Assembly: GCA_021158195.1 (NCBI GenBank)
Contig: JAGGVA010000006.1
Coordinates: forward strand, 1-11,682
Direction: 5' to 3'
Source: a bacterium
GTDB lineage: Bacteria > Patescibacteriota > Minisyncoccia > Minisyncoccales > PEYH01
Length of the DNA: 11,682 nucleotides
The number at the start of each line of letters is the position of its first letter. The stretch's first letter is position 1. This document shows positions 5,962 through 11,682 of the stretch, one piece after another. Made by a program: the position numbers and the translations under genes. The notes under the pieces were generated by a model. It was not told the origin of the DNA. It ran no database searches and saw only the letters and a program-made list of their open reading frames with translations.

Positions 5962-7260
5962 TTATCTTTCCATAGCCACTCTTTTTACCTCTTCTATAGT
6001 GGTAATTTTTTCCATAACTTTTATTAAACCATCTTTATACATAGAGATCATTCCTTTTTTTTCTGCTAATTTTCTCATTTCAGAGATAGAGGGCTTTTTA
6101 AGAATTAAATCTTCTATTTCAGAATCTACCAAAAATGCCTCAAAAATACCTACTCTTCCCTTGTAACCTGTAAAGTTGCAGTATTTACAACCTTTCGGTT
6201 CCATAATTTCTAAGTCCGGAGAAATTTCAGGGATTTTGATGTTCTTGGGCACATTAGAAAATTCTGATTTTAGCATTTGAAACTCTTCAGGAGTGATTTT
6301 TCTTGGGAGAGCGCATTTCTGACATACTTTTCTTACCAATCTTTGGGCAATAACCATATTAATTGCCGGTGCAATATTAACAGGGTTTGCTCCCAGAGAT
6401 ACTAATCTTGGGATAGCGCCCGGAGCATCATTTGTATGAAGAGTGGAAAAAACTAAGTGGCCAGTAAGAGCCGCCTGCAGGGCAATCTCAGCAGTTTCTT
6501 TATCTCTTATTTCTCCTACAAGAATCACATCTGGGTCTTGACGAACAATAGATCTTAAGCCATTTGCAAAATCATATCCTTTTTCTGGATGCACCTCTGT
6601 TTGTGAAATTCCTTCTAATCTGTATTCAATTGGGTCTTCGATAGTAATAATTTTAATTTCGGGTTTTTGGAGAAAGCGTAAAAAGGCATACAGGGTGGTA
6701 GTTTTTCCTGACCCGGTGGGACCGGTAACAATAATCATTCCGTTTGGTTTCTGGATTTCTTGCTTGAATAACTCTAAGAGATCGTCTCGCAATCCTAATT
6801 CTTCAATATTTTTTAAACTTTGGGGATTTAAAATTCTCATTACAATAGATTCACCATAATCTGCAGGTAGGGCAGAAGTTCTTATTTCTATTTCTAAATT
6901 TGGCAATGTGACAGAAAAACTTCCATCTTGGGCTCTATCATGGATGTTTAATTTTAATCCTGCTAATAATTTTATTCTTGAGAGCAAAAGACGATATGTT
7001 TCCGGTTGAAAAAAGAAGACATCTTGAAGCATTCCATCTAATCTGATTCTCAAACGAACGTTTTCTTCCTGGGGTTCTAAGTGGATATCTGATGCAAACA
7101 AATGAATTGCGCCAGCCAAAATTAAACTGAGAAGTTCGCTAATGTCTTTATCTAAAAAATTCTCAATTTCTTTGGCAAAATCAGAAACACTTTCAATTTT
7201 TTCTTGAACCAATTTTTGGATGTTTGAAGGTATGACAATTTTGTCGGTTATTTTCACCAT
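5962..7260 (-). CDS. pilB: Type IV pilus assembly ATPase, PilB/GspE family
   Basis: A 432-residue hexameric secretion ATPase that powers extension of type IV pili (or pseudopili) from the cytoplasmic side of the membrane. The N2-like domain with DIHLEPQEENVRLRIRLDG (58-76) precedes the ATPase core. Walker A is GPTGSGKT at 180-187, the Asp box ITIEDPIEYRLEG at 205-217, Walker B DVILVGEIRD at 244-253, and the His box GHLVFSTLHTNDA at 267-279. Two CxxC pairs (C313/C316 and C358/C361) form the zinc site typical of PilB and GspE and absent from PilT, which supports an extension role. It is shorter than E. coli or Pseudomonas PilB because the N-terminal MshEN-type region is missing, a size usual in reduced genomes. 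It starts 5 bp after the upstream gene's stop without a Shine-Dalgarno. Confidence 0.93.
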   Translation of the reverse strand: MVKITDKIVIPSNIQKLVQEKIESVSDFAKEIENFLDKDISELLSLILAGAIHLFASDIHLEPQEENVRLRIRLDGMLQDVFFFQPETYRLLLSRIKLLAGLKLNIHDRAQDGSFSVTLPNLEIEIRTSALPADYGESIVMRILNPQSLKNIEELGLRDDLLELFKQEIQKPNGMIIVTGPTGSGKTTTLYAFLRFLQKPEIKIITIEDPIEYRLEGISQTEVHPEKGYDFANGLRSIVRQDPDVILVGEIRDKETAEIALQAALTGHLVFSTLHTNDAPGAIPRLVSLGANPVNIAPAINMVIAQRLVRKVCQKCALPRKITPEEFQMLKSEFSNVPKNIKIPEISPDLEIMEPKGCKYCNFTGYKGRVGIFEAFLVDSEIEDLILKKPSISEMRKLAEKKGMISMYKDGLIKVMEKITTIEEVKRVAMER

Positions 7261-7265
7261 AAAAT

Positions 7266-8348
7266 TTAATAACTTGAAATTTCTTGTATCAACTCTTCCT
7301 TTTTTTCTTTTGATATTTGAAAAAGAAGCGCCCTTTCATTATTTTGTCCTCTTAGTTTAGAAGCAAGACGAATCAATTTATCTTTTTCTGGAAAATAAAA
7401 AACCCCTCTAAAAGACGATAAGTCATTATGGGGTTCCCATAAAACGAGAAGGGAGGGGAAATTGAATACTTGAGCACGAAGCATTTTAATAAGATAAATA
7501 ATTTTTTGACGATCTATATTGGCAAATTCTTTCTTGGTTAAAACTACCAAGGAAATATTGCTTTTGCCTATTATCTTAATTCTTTTTAATACATTTTCAA
7601 AAAAAGTCAAAATTTCGGGTTCAAAATTTTTTAAAAAGGGCTTTAGAATATTTTTTATTTCTAAAGAATTTCTTTTTGTAAGCGTTAAAACTTGTGATAT
7701 TTTTTTGGGATCTTTTTTGTAATAGTCAATTAGACCTACAGAAAGATTTTCCAGTAAAATTTTATCTTCTGTTCTTGGTAAAAGATTTATAGCAAGTTGA
7801 TAAATCATTTCCGAGAGAGCCGTATCCTCTTCTATCCAATTTATTTGTCCAAAATCAAGATTGTCTTTTTGGTTGTCTATGTTCAAGATGAAGCCCTCGA
7901 AAAATATTTTAAAGTTTTTTTCATAATATTCTCCTAACTCTTCTAAATTTCTCACCCCAAGAGAAATAATCAAATCAACATCTGGATTTAGGGAATCATC
8001 TTCTAGAGAAAAAAGACGAATATTGTTAGAAGAGGCGGTTTTTTTTGATAAAGTAATTAGCAGCCGAAAAGATTCGGAGTTTTTTTGATAATACAATTCT
8101 GAGATGTCATTCGGGGGCGAGATTTCTAAAATATAGGAGTTGAGATTATTGATAAAATGAGGCAAAAGAGAAAATTTATCCTTAATCGTTTCTGGGTAGA
8201 TGTTTACTTTTTTGCCAATCCTTTTTAGAGTGTAAAAAAGGCAAAAAAACGCAGATATTAAGTCTAGGGTGGGTTTACCATCTTTAGTAACTAAAAGCAC
8301 AGATTGAGAATTGAGTATTTTTTGCTTAATTTCTTGAAGTTCGTCCAT
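7266..8348 (-). CDS. Degenerate DHH/DHHA1-fold protein (pseudo-phosphoesterase)
   Basis: A 360-residue cytoplasmic protein. The frame extends to a TTG at 8387, but that TTG lies inside a -35 box, so the ATG at 8346-8348 is the better start; AAGAAAG just before it is a weak Shine-Dalgarno. The layout follows NrnA-like DHH phosphoesterases. Counted from this ATG, there is an N-terminal strand-helix (SVLLVTKDGKPTLDLISAFF, about 15-34), then NIDNQKDNLDFGQINWIEED (156-175) where active enzymes have IDHH..N..FG..N, then a C-terminal DHHA1-like end (FRGVFYFPEKDKLIRLASKL, then RGQNNERALLF). The metal ligands are replaced: the usual HxxPDxD reads KDGKPTL, DHH reads DNQ, and GGGH reads RGQN. It should therefore not hydrolyse phosphoesters, but may still bind nucleotides or RNA. 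It shares an operon with pilB. The fold assignment is my reading of motif order, not a search result. Confidence 0.7.
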   Translation of the reverse strand: MDELQEIKQKILNSQSVLLVTKDGKPTLDLISAFFCLFYTLKRIGKKVNIYPETIKDKFSLLPHFINNLNSYILEISPPNDISELYYQKNSESFRLLITLSKKTASSNNIRLFSLEDDSLNPDVDLIISLGVRNLEELGEYYEKNFKIFFEGFILNIDNQKDNLDFGQINWIEEDTALSEMIYQLAINLLPRTEDKILLENLSVGLIDYYKKDPKKISQVLTLTKRNSLEIKNILKPFLKNFEPEILTFFENVLKRIKIIGKSNISLVVLTKKEFANIDRQKIIYLIKMLRAQVFNFPSLLVLWEPHNDLSSFRGVFYFPEKDKLIRLASKLRGQNNERALLFQISKEKKEELIQEISSY

Positions 8349-8358
8349 AATCTTTCTT

Positions 8359-8387
8359 AATTTAATTCTAAAAATTCCAAAAGTCAA
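8359..8387 (-). promoter_or_regulatory. Probable promoter of the DHH-like/pilB operon
   Basis: On the - strand TTGACT (8382-8387, 5 of 6 consensus) and TAAATT (8359-8364, 4 of 6) are 17 bp apart. The start would fall a few bases before the ATG at 8348, giving a very short leader. Its position rules against the longer TTG-initiated frame. Confidence 0.5.
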
Positions 8388-8401
8388 TTTTGTGAGATTT
8401 A

Positions 8402-8902
8402 ATGAGGCCTAAAGTAAAAAACAAGAGAAAATTACTGTGTGCTTCTCTTTCACCGCGAGAAACTCGCAAAATAGGTAGAACTTTTGCCCGTAAAGTTTTA
8501 GATTGTTTTTTCTCTGGCAAGCATCCGAGAAAACAGGCGATAGTTATAGGTTTAGAAGGAGATTTAGGGGGTGGTAAAACAACCTTTACTCAAGGATTTG
8601 CTAAGGGGTTGGGTATTGAAAAAAAAATTTTAAGCCCCACATTTGTGATTATGAAAAAATATCCAATTCCGGCAGTGAAGAGTGGCTATTTCTACCACAT
8701 AGATTGTTATCGAATTGAATCTTCAAAGGACCTTAAAAGCATTGGAATAAAAAAACTAATCAAAGACCCAAAGAACATTATTATCATTGAGTGGGCTAAA
8801 AAAATCAAAGAGATACTTCCCAAGAATACCATTTGGATTCGTTTTGATTTTGTGGATTTAAAAAAGAGAAGAATTTATAGTTCTTGGTGTGGAAAAAATT
8901 AA
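8402..8902 (+). CDS. tsaE: tRNA threonylcarbamoyladenosine biosynthesis ATPase TsaE
   Basis: A 166-residue P-loop protein that assists TsaB-TsaD in placing N6-threonylcarbamoyladenosine at position 37 of ANN-decoding tRNAs. Walker A is GDLGGGKT at 53-60 (usually GDLGAGKT). The family motifs SPTF (78-81), HIDCYR (99-104) and IIIEWA (127-132) follow in order. The C terminus is short and basic. The N-terminal 20 residues are more basic and longer than usual (MRPKVKNKRK), so an internal start cannot be excluded, though no better ATG is seen. It is divergent from the DHH-like gene with 53 bp between them, and the nuclease gene follows 11 bp after its stop. tsaB and tsaD are not in the window. Confidence 0.94.
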   Translation: MRPKVKNKRKLLCASLSPRETRKIGRTFARKVLDCFFSGKHPRKQAIVIGLEGDLGGGKTTFTQGFAKGLGIEKKILSPTFVIMKKYPIPAVKSGYFYHIDCYRIESSKDLKSIGIKKLIKDPKNIIIIEWAKKIKEILPKNTIWIRFDFVDLKKRRIYSSWCGKN

Positions 8903-8913
8903 TATTCTCTTCT

Positions 8914-9879
8914 ATGGAAAAGAAAAGAATAGTCATTATAGACGGCAATGCAATAATTCATCGAGCCTATCATGCATTGCCAAAACTTACTACAAAATCA
9001 GGCAAGGTTGTAAATGCTGTTTATGGTTTTCTTTTAATTTTATTTAAGGTATTAAAGGATTTTAGGCCAGATTTTGTAATTGTTGCTTTTGATTTTCCCG
9101 CCCCAACTTTTAGAGACAAAATTTACAAAGAATACAAAGCCAAAAGAAAAAAAGCCCCTGATGAACTATATCAACAGATACCAGAGGTAAAAAAAATTCT
9201 TAGGGCTTTTGGAATTAAATTTTTCGAACTTAAGGGTTTTGAGGCAGACGATCTTATAGGAACAATTGTAAAATTGGTGGAGAGAAAACAAATTTTTCCT
9301 AAAATTGAGACAATTATTGCAACAGGAGATCTAGATGCTCTTCAGTTGATTGATAGTCACACAAAAGTTCTTCTTCTAAAGAGAGGCATAAAAGAAGCAG
9401 TTTTATACGACGAAGAAAAAGTAAAAGAAAGATATCAGATAGAGCCAAAGCAATTAATTGATTTTAAAGCCCTAAGAGGCGATCCCTCAGATAATATTCC
9501 CGGAGTTTCAGGTATAGGAGAGAAAACAGCCATTAATTTAATTAAAGAGTTTGGCTCCTTGGAAAATCTTTATAAAAAAATAGAAGAAAATCACGATGTT
9601 ACAAAAAAAATATCTCCGAGATTAAGAGAGCAGTTAATTCGTTCAAAAGAAGATGCTTTCTTTTCAAGAAAACTTGTTGAGATTAAAAGGAATGCACCTA
9701 TAAATTTTGATTTGAAAGAATGCGCAATTAATAAAAAGAACTTGTCTGGAGCAAAAAAGATTCTAGAAGAATTTGAATTTTTCAGTTTAGTCAAAAAACT
9801 TCCTGAAATTTTTAATTCTGAGAACAAAAAAGAGCACCCCTCAGGCAAGTCAGAACCAATTCAACAAAGACTTATTTAA
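8914..9879 (+). CDS. Stand-alone 5'-3' exonuclease (PolI N-terminal nuclease/FEN type)
   Basis: A flap endonuclease/5' nuclease of 321 residues that removes RNA primers and 5' flaps during lagging-strand maturation and repair. I use the ATG at 8914, which places MEKKRIVIIDGNAIIHRAYH at the family start; an in-frame TTG at 8884 would overlap tsaE. Metal-binding acids are visible: D10, D60, E110/D112/D113 (GFEADD), D139 and D141 (TGDLDA), D190 and D193 (GDPSDN). The helix-hairpin-helix DNA-binding motif is PGVSGIGEKTA at 196-206. The region after it (FEFFSLVKKLPE) corresponds to the linker before the PolI proofreading and polymerase domains, but here the protein ends. The last five residues, QQRLI, resemble a sliding-clamp-binding motif. 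A separate PolA may exist elsewhere. Probably co-transcribed with tsaE. Confidence 0.93.
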   Translation: MEKKRIVIIDGNAIIHRAYHALPKLTTKSGKVVNAVYGFLLILFKVLKDFRPDFVIVAFDFPAPTFRDKIYKEYKAKRKKAPDELYQQIPEVKKILRAFGIKFFELKGFEADDLIGTIVKLVERKQIFPKIETIIATGDLDALQLIDSHTKVLLLKRGIKEAVLYDEEKVKERYQIEPKQLIDFKALRGDPSDNIPGVSGIGEKTAINLIKEFGSLENLYKKIEENHDVTKKISPRLREQLIRSKEDAFFSRKLVEIKRNAPINFDLKECAINKKNLSGAKKILEEFEFFSLVKKLPEIFNSENKKEHPSGKSEPIQQRLI

Positions 9880-9901
9880 TTTTTTATTTTAAAAAATTAA
9901 A
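9875..9901. other. AT-only 12-bp palindrome after the exonuclease gene
   Basis: A perfect inverted repeat (9875-9886 with 9890-9901, 3-nt loop) made only of A and T, spanning the stop codon at 9877-9879. It could slow polymerase at the end of the tsaE-nuclease transcript, but the stem has no G-C pairs and would be a weak terminator. It also lies just upstream of the next promoter. Confidence 0.6.
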
Positions 9902-9906
9902 ACATT

Positions 9907-9915
9907 TGGTATCAT
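9907..9915 (+). promoter_or_regulatory. Extended -10 promoter of the signalling operon
   Basis: TGG followed by TATCAT (5 of 6 consensus) forms an extended -10 element, which can work without a good -35; only AT-rich sequence lies at the -35 position. The expected start is 9921-9923, at or next to the ATG at 9923, so the first gene is probably leaderless. Confidence 0.6.
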
Positions 9916-9922
9916 TAGAATA

Positions 9923-10597
9923 ATGAAGCCAAAACAGAGAACAAAGCAAGGAAGCATTTTTTTCAGAATTTTTTATGGTATTCTGGCAATTACTATTTTT
10001 TCAAATATAATTTTCGCCTACATCATTAATCGCGGATACGAAGCAGCAATAGAACCTTTAAGAGATAAAGTTTCACTCGAAGAGTTTAGCGATGTAGAGG
10101 CAAATATATTTAATACATGGATTGTCTCAGCCTCTACTTTTATTTTTGTGGTGTTAATGACAATGTGTCTCGCAGTAATCTTTACCCAGAAAATTATTAC
10201 CCCTATTAGAGAATTAGTAGAAGTAGTTAAAAGAGCCGCTGCCGGCGATTTAAATACAAGAGTAAAAGTGAAAGGAAACGACGAATTGGCCCAACTGGGG
10301 AGAGAGTTCAATTTTATGATAGAGCAACTCAAAAAAACAAAAGATCAATTAGAAGAAGAGAAGAAAGTTTTAGAAGTTAGGGTAAGAGCCAGAACTGAAG
10401 AACTTGAGGAAATGGCAAAGAATTTAGATGCTCAGGTAAAAGAAAGAACAAAAGAGTTACAAGAGAGGATAAAGCAACTGGAAAGATTCCATAAACTTAC
10501 AGTAGGAAGAGAAACAAAAATGATAGAGTTAAAAAAGAAAATTCGTCAACTTGAGGAAGAACTGGAAAAATATAGGTCAAAACAATCGAAATCTTAA
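9923..10597 (+). CDS. HAMP-domain membrane protein with C-terminal coiled coil
   Basis: A 224-residue signalling protein without a catalytic domain. Two membrane helices (about 13-36 and 64-88) flank a short external segment of about 28 residues. The HAMP domain (about 87-139) is recognised from ITPIRELVEVVKRAAAGDLN and GNDELAQLGREFNFM. From about 136 to the end runs a heptad-patterned coiled coil containing VRARTEELEE, VKERTKELQE and RFHKLTVGRETKMIELKKKI. That last segment is the connector normally found just before a PAS or kinase domain in membrane histidine kinases. Here a stop codon follows instead. The external segment is too short for a sizeable ligand-binding domain. It heads a three-gene operon; the next ATG is 13 bp on. 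It probably passes a membrane signal to its neighbours by coiled-coil pairing. Confidence 0.88.
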   Translation: MKPKQRTKQGSIFFRIFYGILAITIFSNIIFAYIINRGYEAAIEPLRDKVSLEEFSDVEANIFNTWIVSASTFIFVVLMTMCLAVIFTQKIITPIRELVEVVKRAAAGDLNTRVKVKGNDELAQLGREFNFMIEQLKKTKDQLEEEKKVLEVRVRARTEELEEMAKNLDAQVKERTKELQERIKQLERFHKLTVGRETKMIELKKKIRQLEEELEKYRSKQSKS

Positions 10598-10610
10598 CAT
10601 TAATCTTAAA

Positions 10611-11219
10611 ATGAAAGATAAACTGAGTCCGAAAGAAGTAAAACGTTTAATGGAAATTCCAGGAAATGTAAAAGGAGAGATGATTCTAGCAAATATAGAT
10701 TATATTAGAATTAAAGGAGGAGAAGAGGCGGTAGAGCAATTAAAAAAGAGAATGAAAGAACTTGGTGTAGAACTTCACTTAGAGGAGATAAAGCCTATGG
10801 AGATGTACCCAGAGGCGATTAGCGTGATAATCGTTCTTTTGGCAAAAGAGATTTTGGGATTAGATAAGAAGGGGATTTTTGAAATGGGAAAAACAGCAGT
10901 GAAACTTTCCTTTTTTCTTAAGATTTTGACCAAACACTTTGTTTCCCCTAAAAGATGTTTTGAAGAAAGTTCTAGTTATTGGGTAAAATATTTTGATTTT
11001 GGAGAAATTGAACCAGTTGAGTTTAATGAAGCTGAAAGATATGCGGTGATAAGAGTTAAAGGTTACAGATTTCACCCGATAATGTGTCAATACTATAAAG
11101 GTTATTTTTCGGAAATAGCCCGTCTGGCTTTAGGGGCAGACAAAAAAATTTCAATAGAGGAGACAAAGTGTGTATTTAGAGATGATTTCTATCACGAATA
11201 TGTAATAACTTGGGAATAA
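10611..11219 (+). CDS. V4R/DUF2378-like sensory protein (tentative)
   Basis: A 202-residue soluble protein. The ATG at 10611 is chosen because the longer frame starting at 10551 overlaps the HAMP gene and begins with an unconserved asparagine-rich stretch. The first 60 residues form a small alpha/beta region (GEMILANIDYIRIKGGEEAVEQL). The rest (about 65-202) has the pattern of V4R/heme-NO-binding-like or DUF2378 proteins: a helical part ending in GIFEMGKTAVK, a block SYWVKYFDFGEIEPVEF, then CQYYKGYFSEIARLALGADK and a terminal ETKCVFRDDFYHEYVITW. The C terminus resembles the CxxxxGY...G...EE.C..G motif of V4R domains. Cysteines 116, 159 and 187 and His 155 could bind a ligand or metal, but this is not shown. 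It lies between two signalling genes, so a sensory or adaptor role is likely. Family assignment is from memory only. Confidence 0.6.
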   Translation: MKDKLSPKEVKRLMEIPGNVKGEMILANIDYIRIKGGEEAVEQLKKRMKELGVELHLEEIKPMEMYPEAISVIIVLLAKEILGLDKKGIFEMGKTAVKLSFFLKILTKHFVSPKRCFEESSSYWVKYFDFGEIEPVEFNEAERYAVIRVKGYRFHPIMCQYYKGYFSEIARLALGADKKISIEETKCVFRDDFYHEYVITWE

Positions 11220-11222
11220 GAT

Positions 11223-11682
11223 ATGCTTTGTTTTTTATCTAAAAAAAAGTTTTTAAATCTCAAAAAACAACTAAAAGAAACAAAAGAAGAGTTGTTAGAT
11301 ATTTCTTCGTATTTAAATAATCTTTTTTCTTTTCTGCCCATAGCGGTCTGCGATTTAAATCCTTTGGGAGTGATAAATAATACAAATGAATCTTTTGAAA
11401 AACTAACCGGATACAAACAAATAGAGATTGTTGGAGAAAGATTAGAAAAGATTTTTTTAGAAAAAGAAAGAGTTAAGGAAATTCAGAAACATCTACTGGA
11501 GTCAGGTAAGACAGAAACCATACAATTGACTCTGTTAACAAAAGAGAAACAAAAGATTGCTGTTAAAGTTTCTTTTGCTATAAGAAAAGATACAGAGGGC
11601 AACATTATAGGGTTTTTTGTTAGTATAACTGATGTCAGTGGTTTAAAAAGAATTCAGGAAGAAGCCGAGCAAAAAATTATTC
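11223..11682 (+). CDS. PAS-domain signalling protein, N-terminal part (probable histidine kinase)
   Basis: The frame opens at ATG 11223, 3 bp after the previous stop, and runs off the window; 153 codons are seen. A basic start and short coiled coil (about 10-32, LKKQLKETKEELLDISSYL) lead into a PAS domain (about 34-145). The domain shows LPIAVCDLNPLGVINNTNESFEKLTGY, then the VSFAIRKDTEGNIIGFFVSITDVSGLKR core that ends most PAS domains, then a helical linker (RIQEEAEQ). No membrane segment is present, so it is probably cytoplasmic. PAS followed by such a linker usually precedes a histidine kinase or GGDEF domain, which would lie beyond the window edge. Operon position suggests it works with the HAMP and V4R-like proteins. 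Confidence 0.85.
   Translation, partial: MLCFLSKKKFLNLKKQLKETKEELLDISSYLNNLFSFLPIAVCDLNPLGVINNTNESFEKLTGYKQIEIVGERLEKIFLEKERVKEIQKHLLESGKTETIQLTLLTKEKQKIAVKVSFAIRKDTEGNIIGFFVSITDVSGLKRIQEEAEQKII

Noticed and set aside
5891..6166. 91-codon + strand frame starting in the RNA region
   Set aside because: Mostly antisense to pilB, with no family resemblance, and its start is inside P2 of the RNA.
8349..8387. Extension of the DHH-like gene to the TTG at 8387
   Set aside because: The TTG is part of the -35 box of the probable promoter, and an ATG with a purine-rich stretch lies 39 bp downstream.
8884..8913. TTG start giving the 5' nuclease ten more residues
   Set aside because: It would overlap tsaE by 19 bp and the added residues are not part of the family; the ATG at 8914 places the conserved core correctly.

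Overview
The window looks like accessory-poor, housekeeping-dense DNA from a small-genome bacterium of the Patescibacteria/Candidate Phyla Radiation, most likely Parcubacteria-like. The reasons are strong AT bias, gaps of only a few bases between genes, a secreted lamin-tail-domain protein carrying the NEIAWMGT signature common in that group, a free-standing 5' nuclease in place of a full PolA, a short PilB-type ATPase, and almost no Shine-Dalgarno sequences. TGA is used as a stop (ruvC), so the UGA-recoding lineages (Gracilibacteria, Absconditabacteria) are unlikely. The lineage is inferred; no rRNA gene is present to confirm it.

Layout. 1-462 (+) is the 3' end of dnaN (sliding clamp). 467-557 is a pure 7-bp tandem repeat (13 units) filling the gap between dnaN and the convergent class A penicillin-binding protein gene (559-2469, -). 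A terminator-promoter module (2478-2518) separates that gene from a tiny independent transcription unit on the - strand: a consensus promoter, then a 76-residue protein that is more than half glutamate (2530-2760), then the terminator. Next, all on the - strand, is a tight cluster transcribed ruvB > lamin-tail protein > yebC > ruvC (5806 down to 2841). It holds two of the three Holliday-junction genes; ruvA is absent.

The most interesting locus is the 155-bp gap between ruvB and pilB. On the + strand a perfect promoter (TTGACA, 17 bp, TATAAT, with an extended -10 TG) points at a compact structured RNA of about 117 nt (5830-5946). It folds as a three-way junction, with a stable cUCCGg tetraloop and several G-U pairs that make sense only for a + strand transcript. 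I do not recognise it as any known RNA family.

Upstream on the - strand, a two-gene operon (8348 down to 5962) encodes a DHH/DHHA1-fold protein that has lost its metal ligands, followed by a PilB/GspE pilus ATPase. Facing away on the + strand are tsaE (t6A tRNA modification) and a stand-alone PolI-type 5'-3' exonuclease with a possible clamp-binding tail. After these comes a three-gene signalling operon (9923 to the window end): a HAMP/coiled-coil membrane protein without a catalytic domain, a V4R/DUF2378-like soluble protein, and a PAS-domain protein cut by the window edge. Together they read like a sensor kinase divided over several polypeptides.

Core DNA replication and repair functions (clamp, RuvB, RuvC, 5' nuclease), cell-wall synthesis, tRNA modification and pilus power are thus interleaved with one candidate novel RNA, one candidate novel acidic protein and one pseudo-enzyme.
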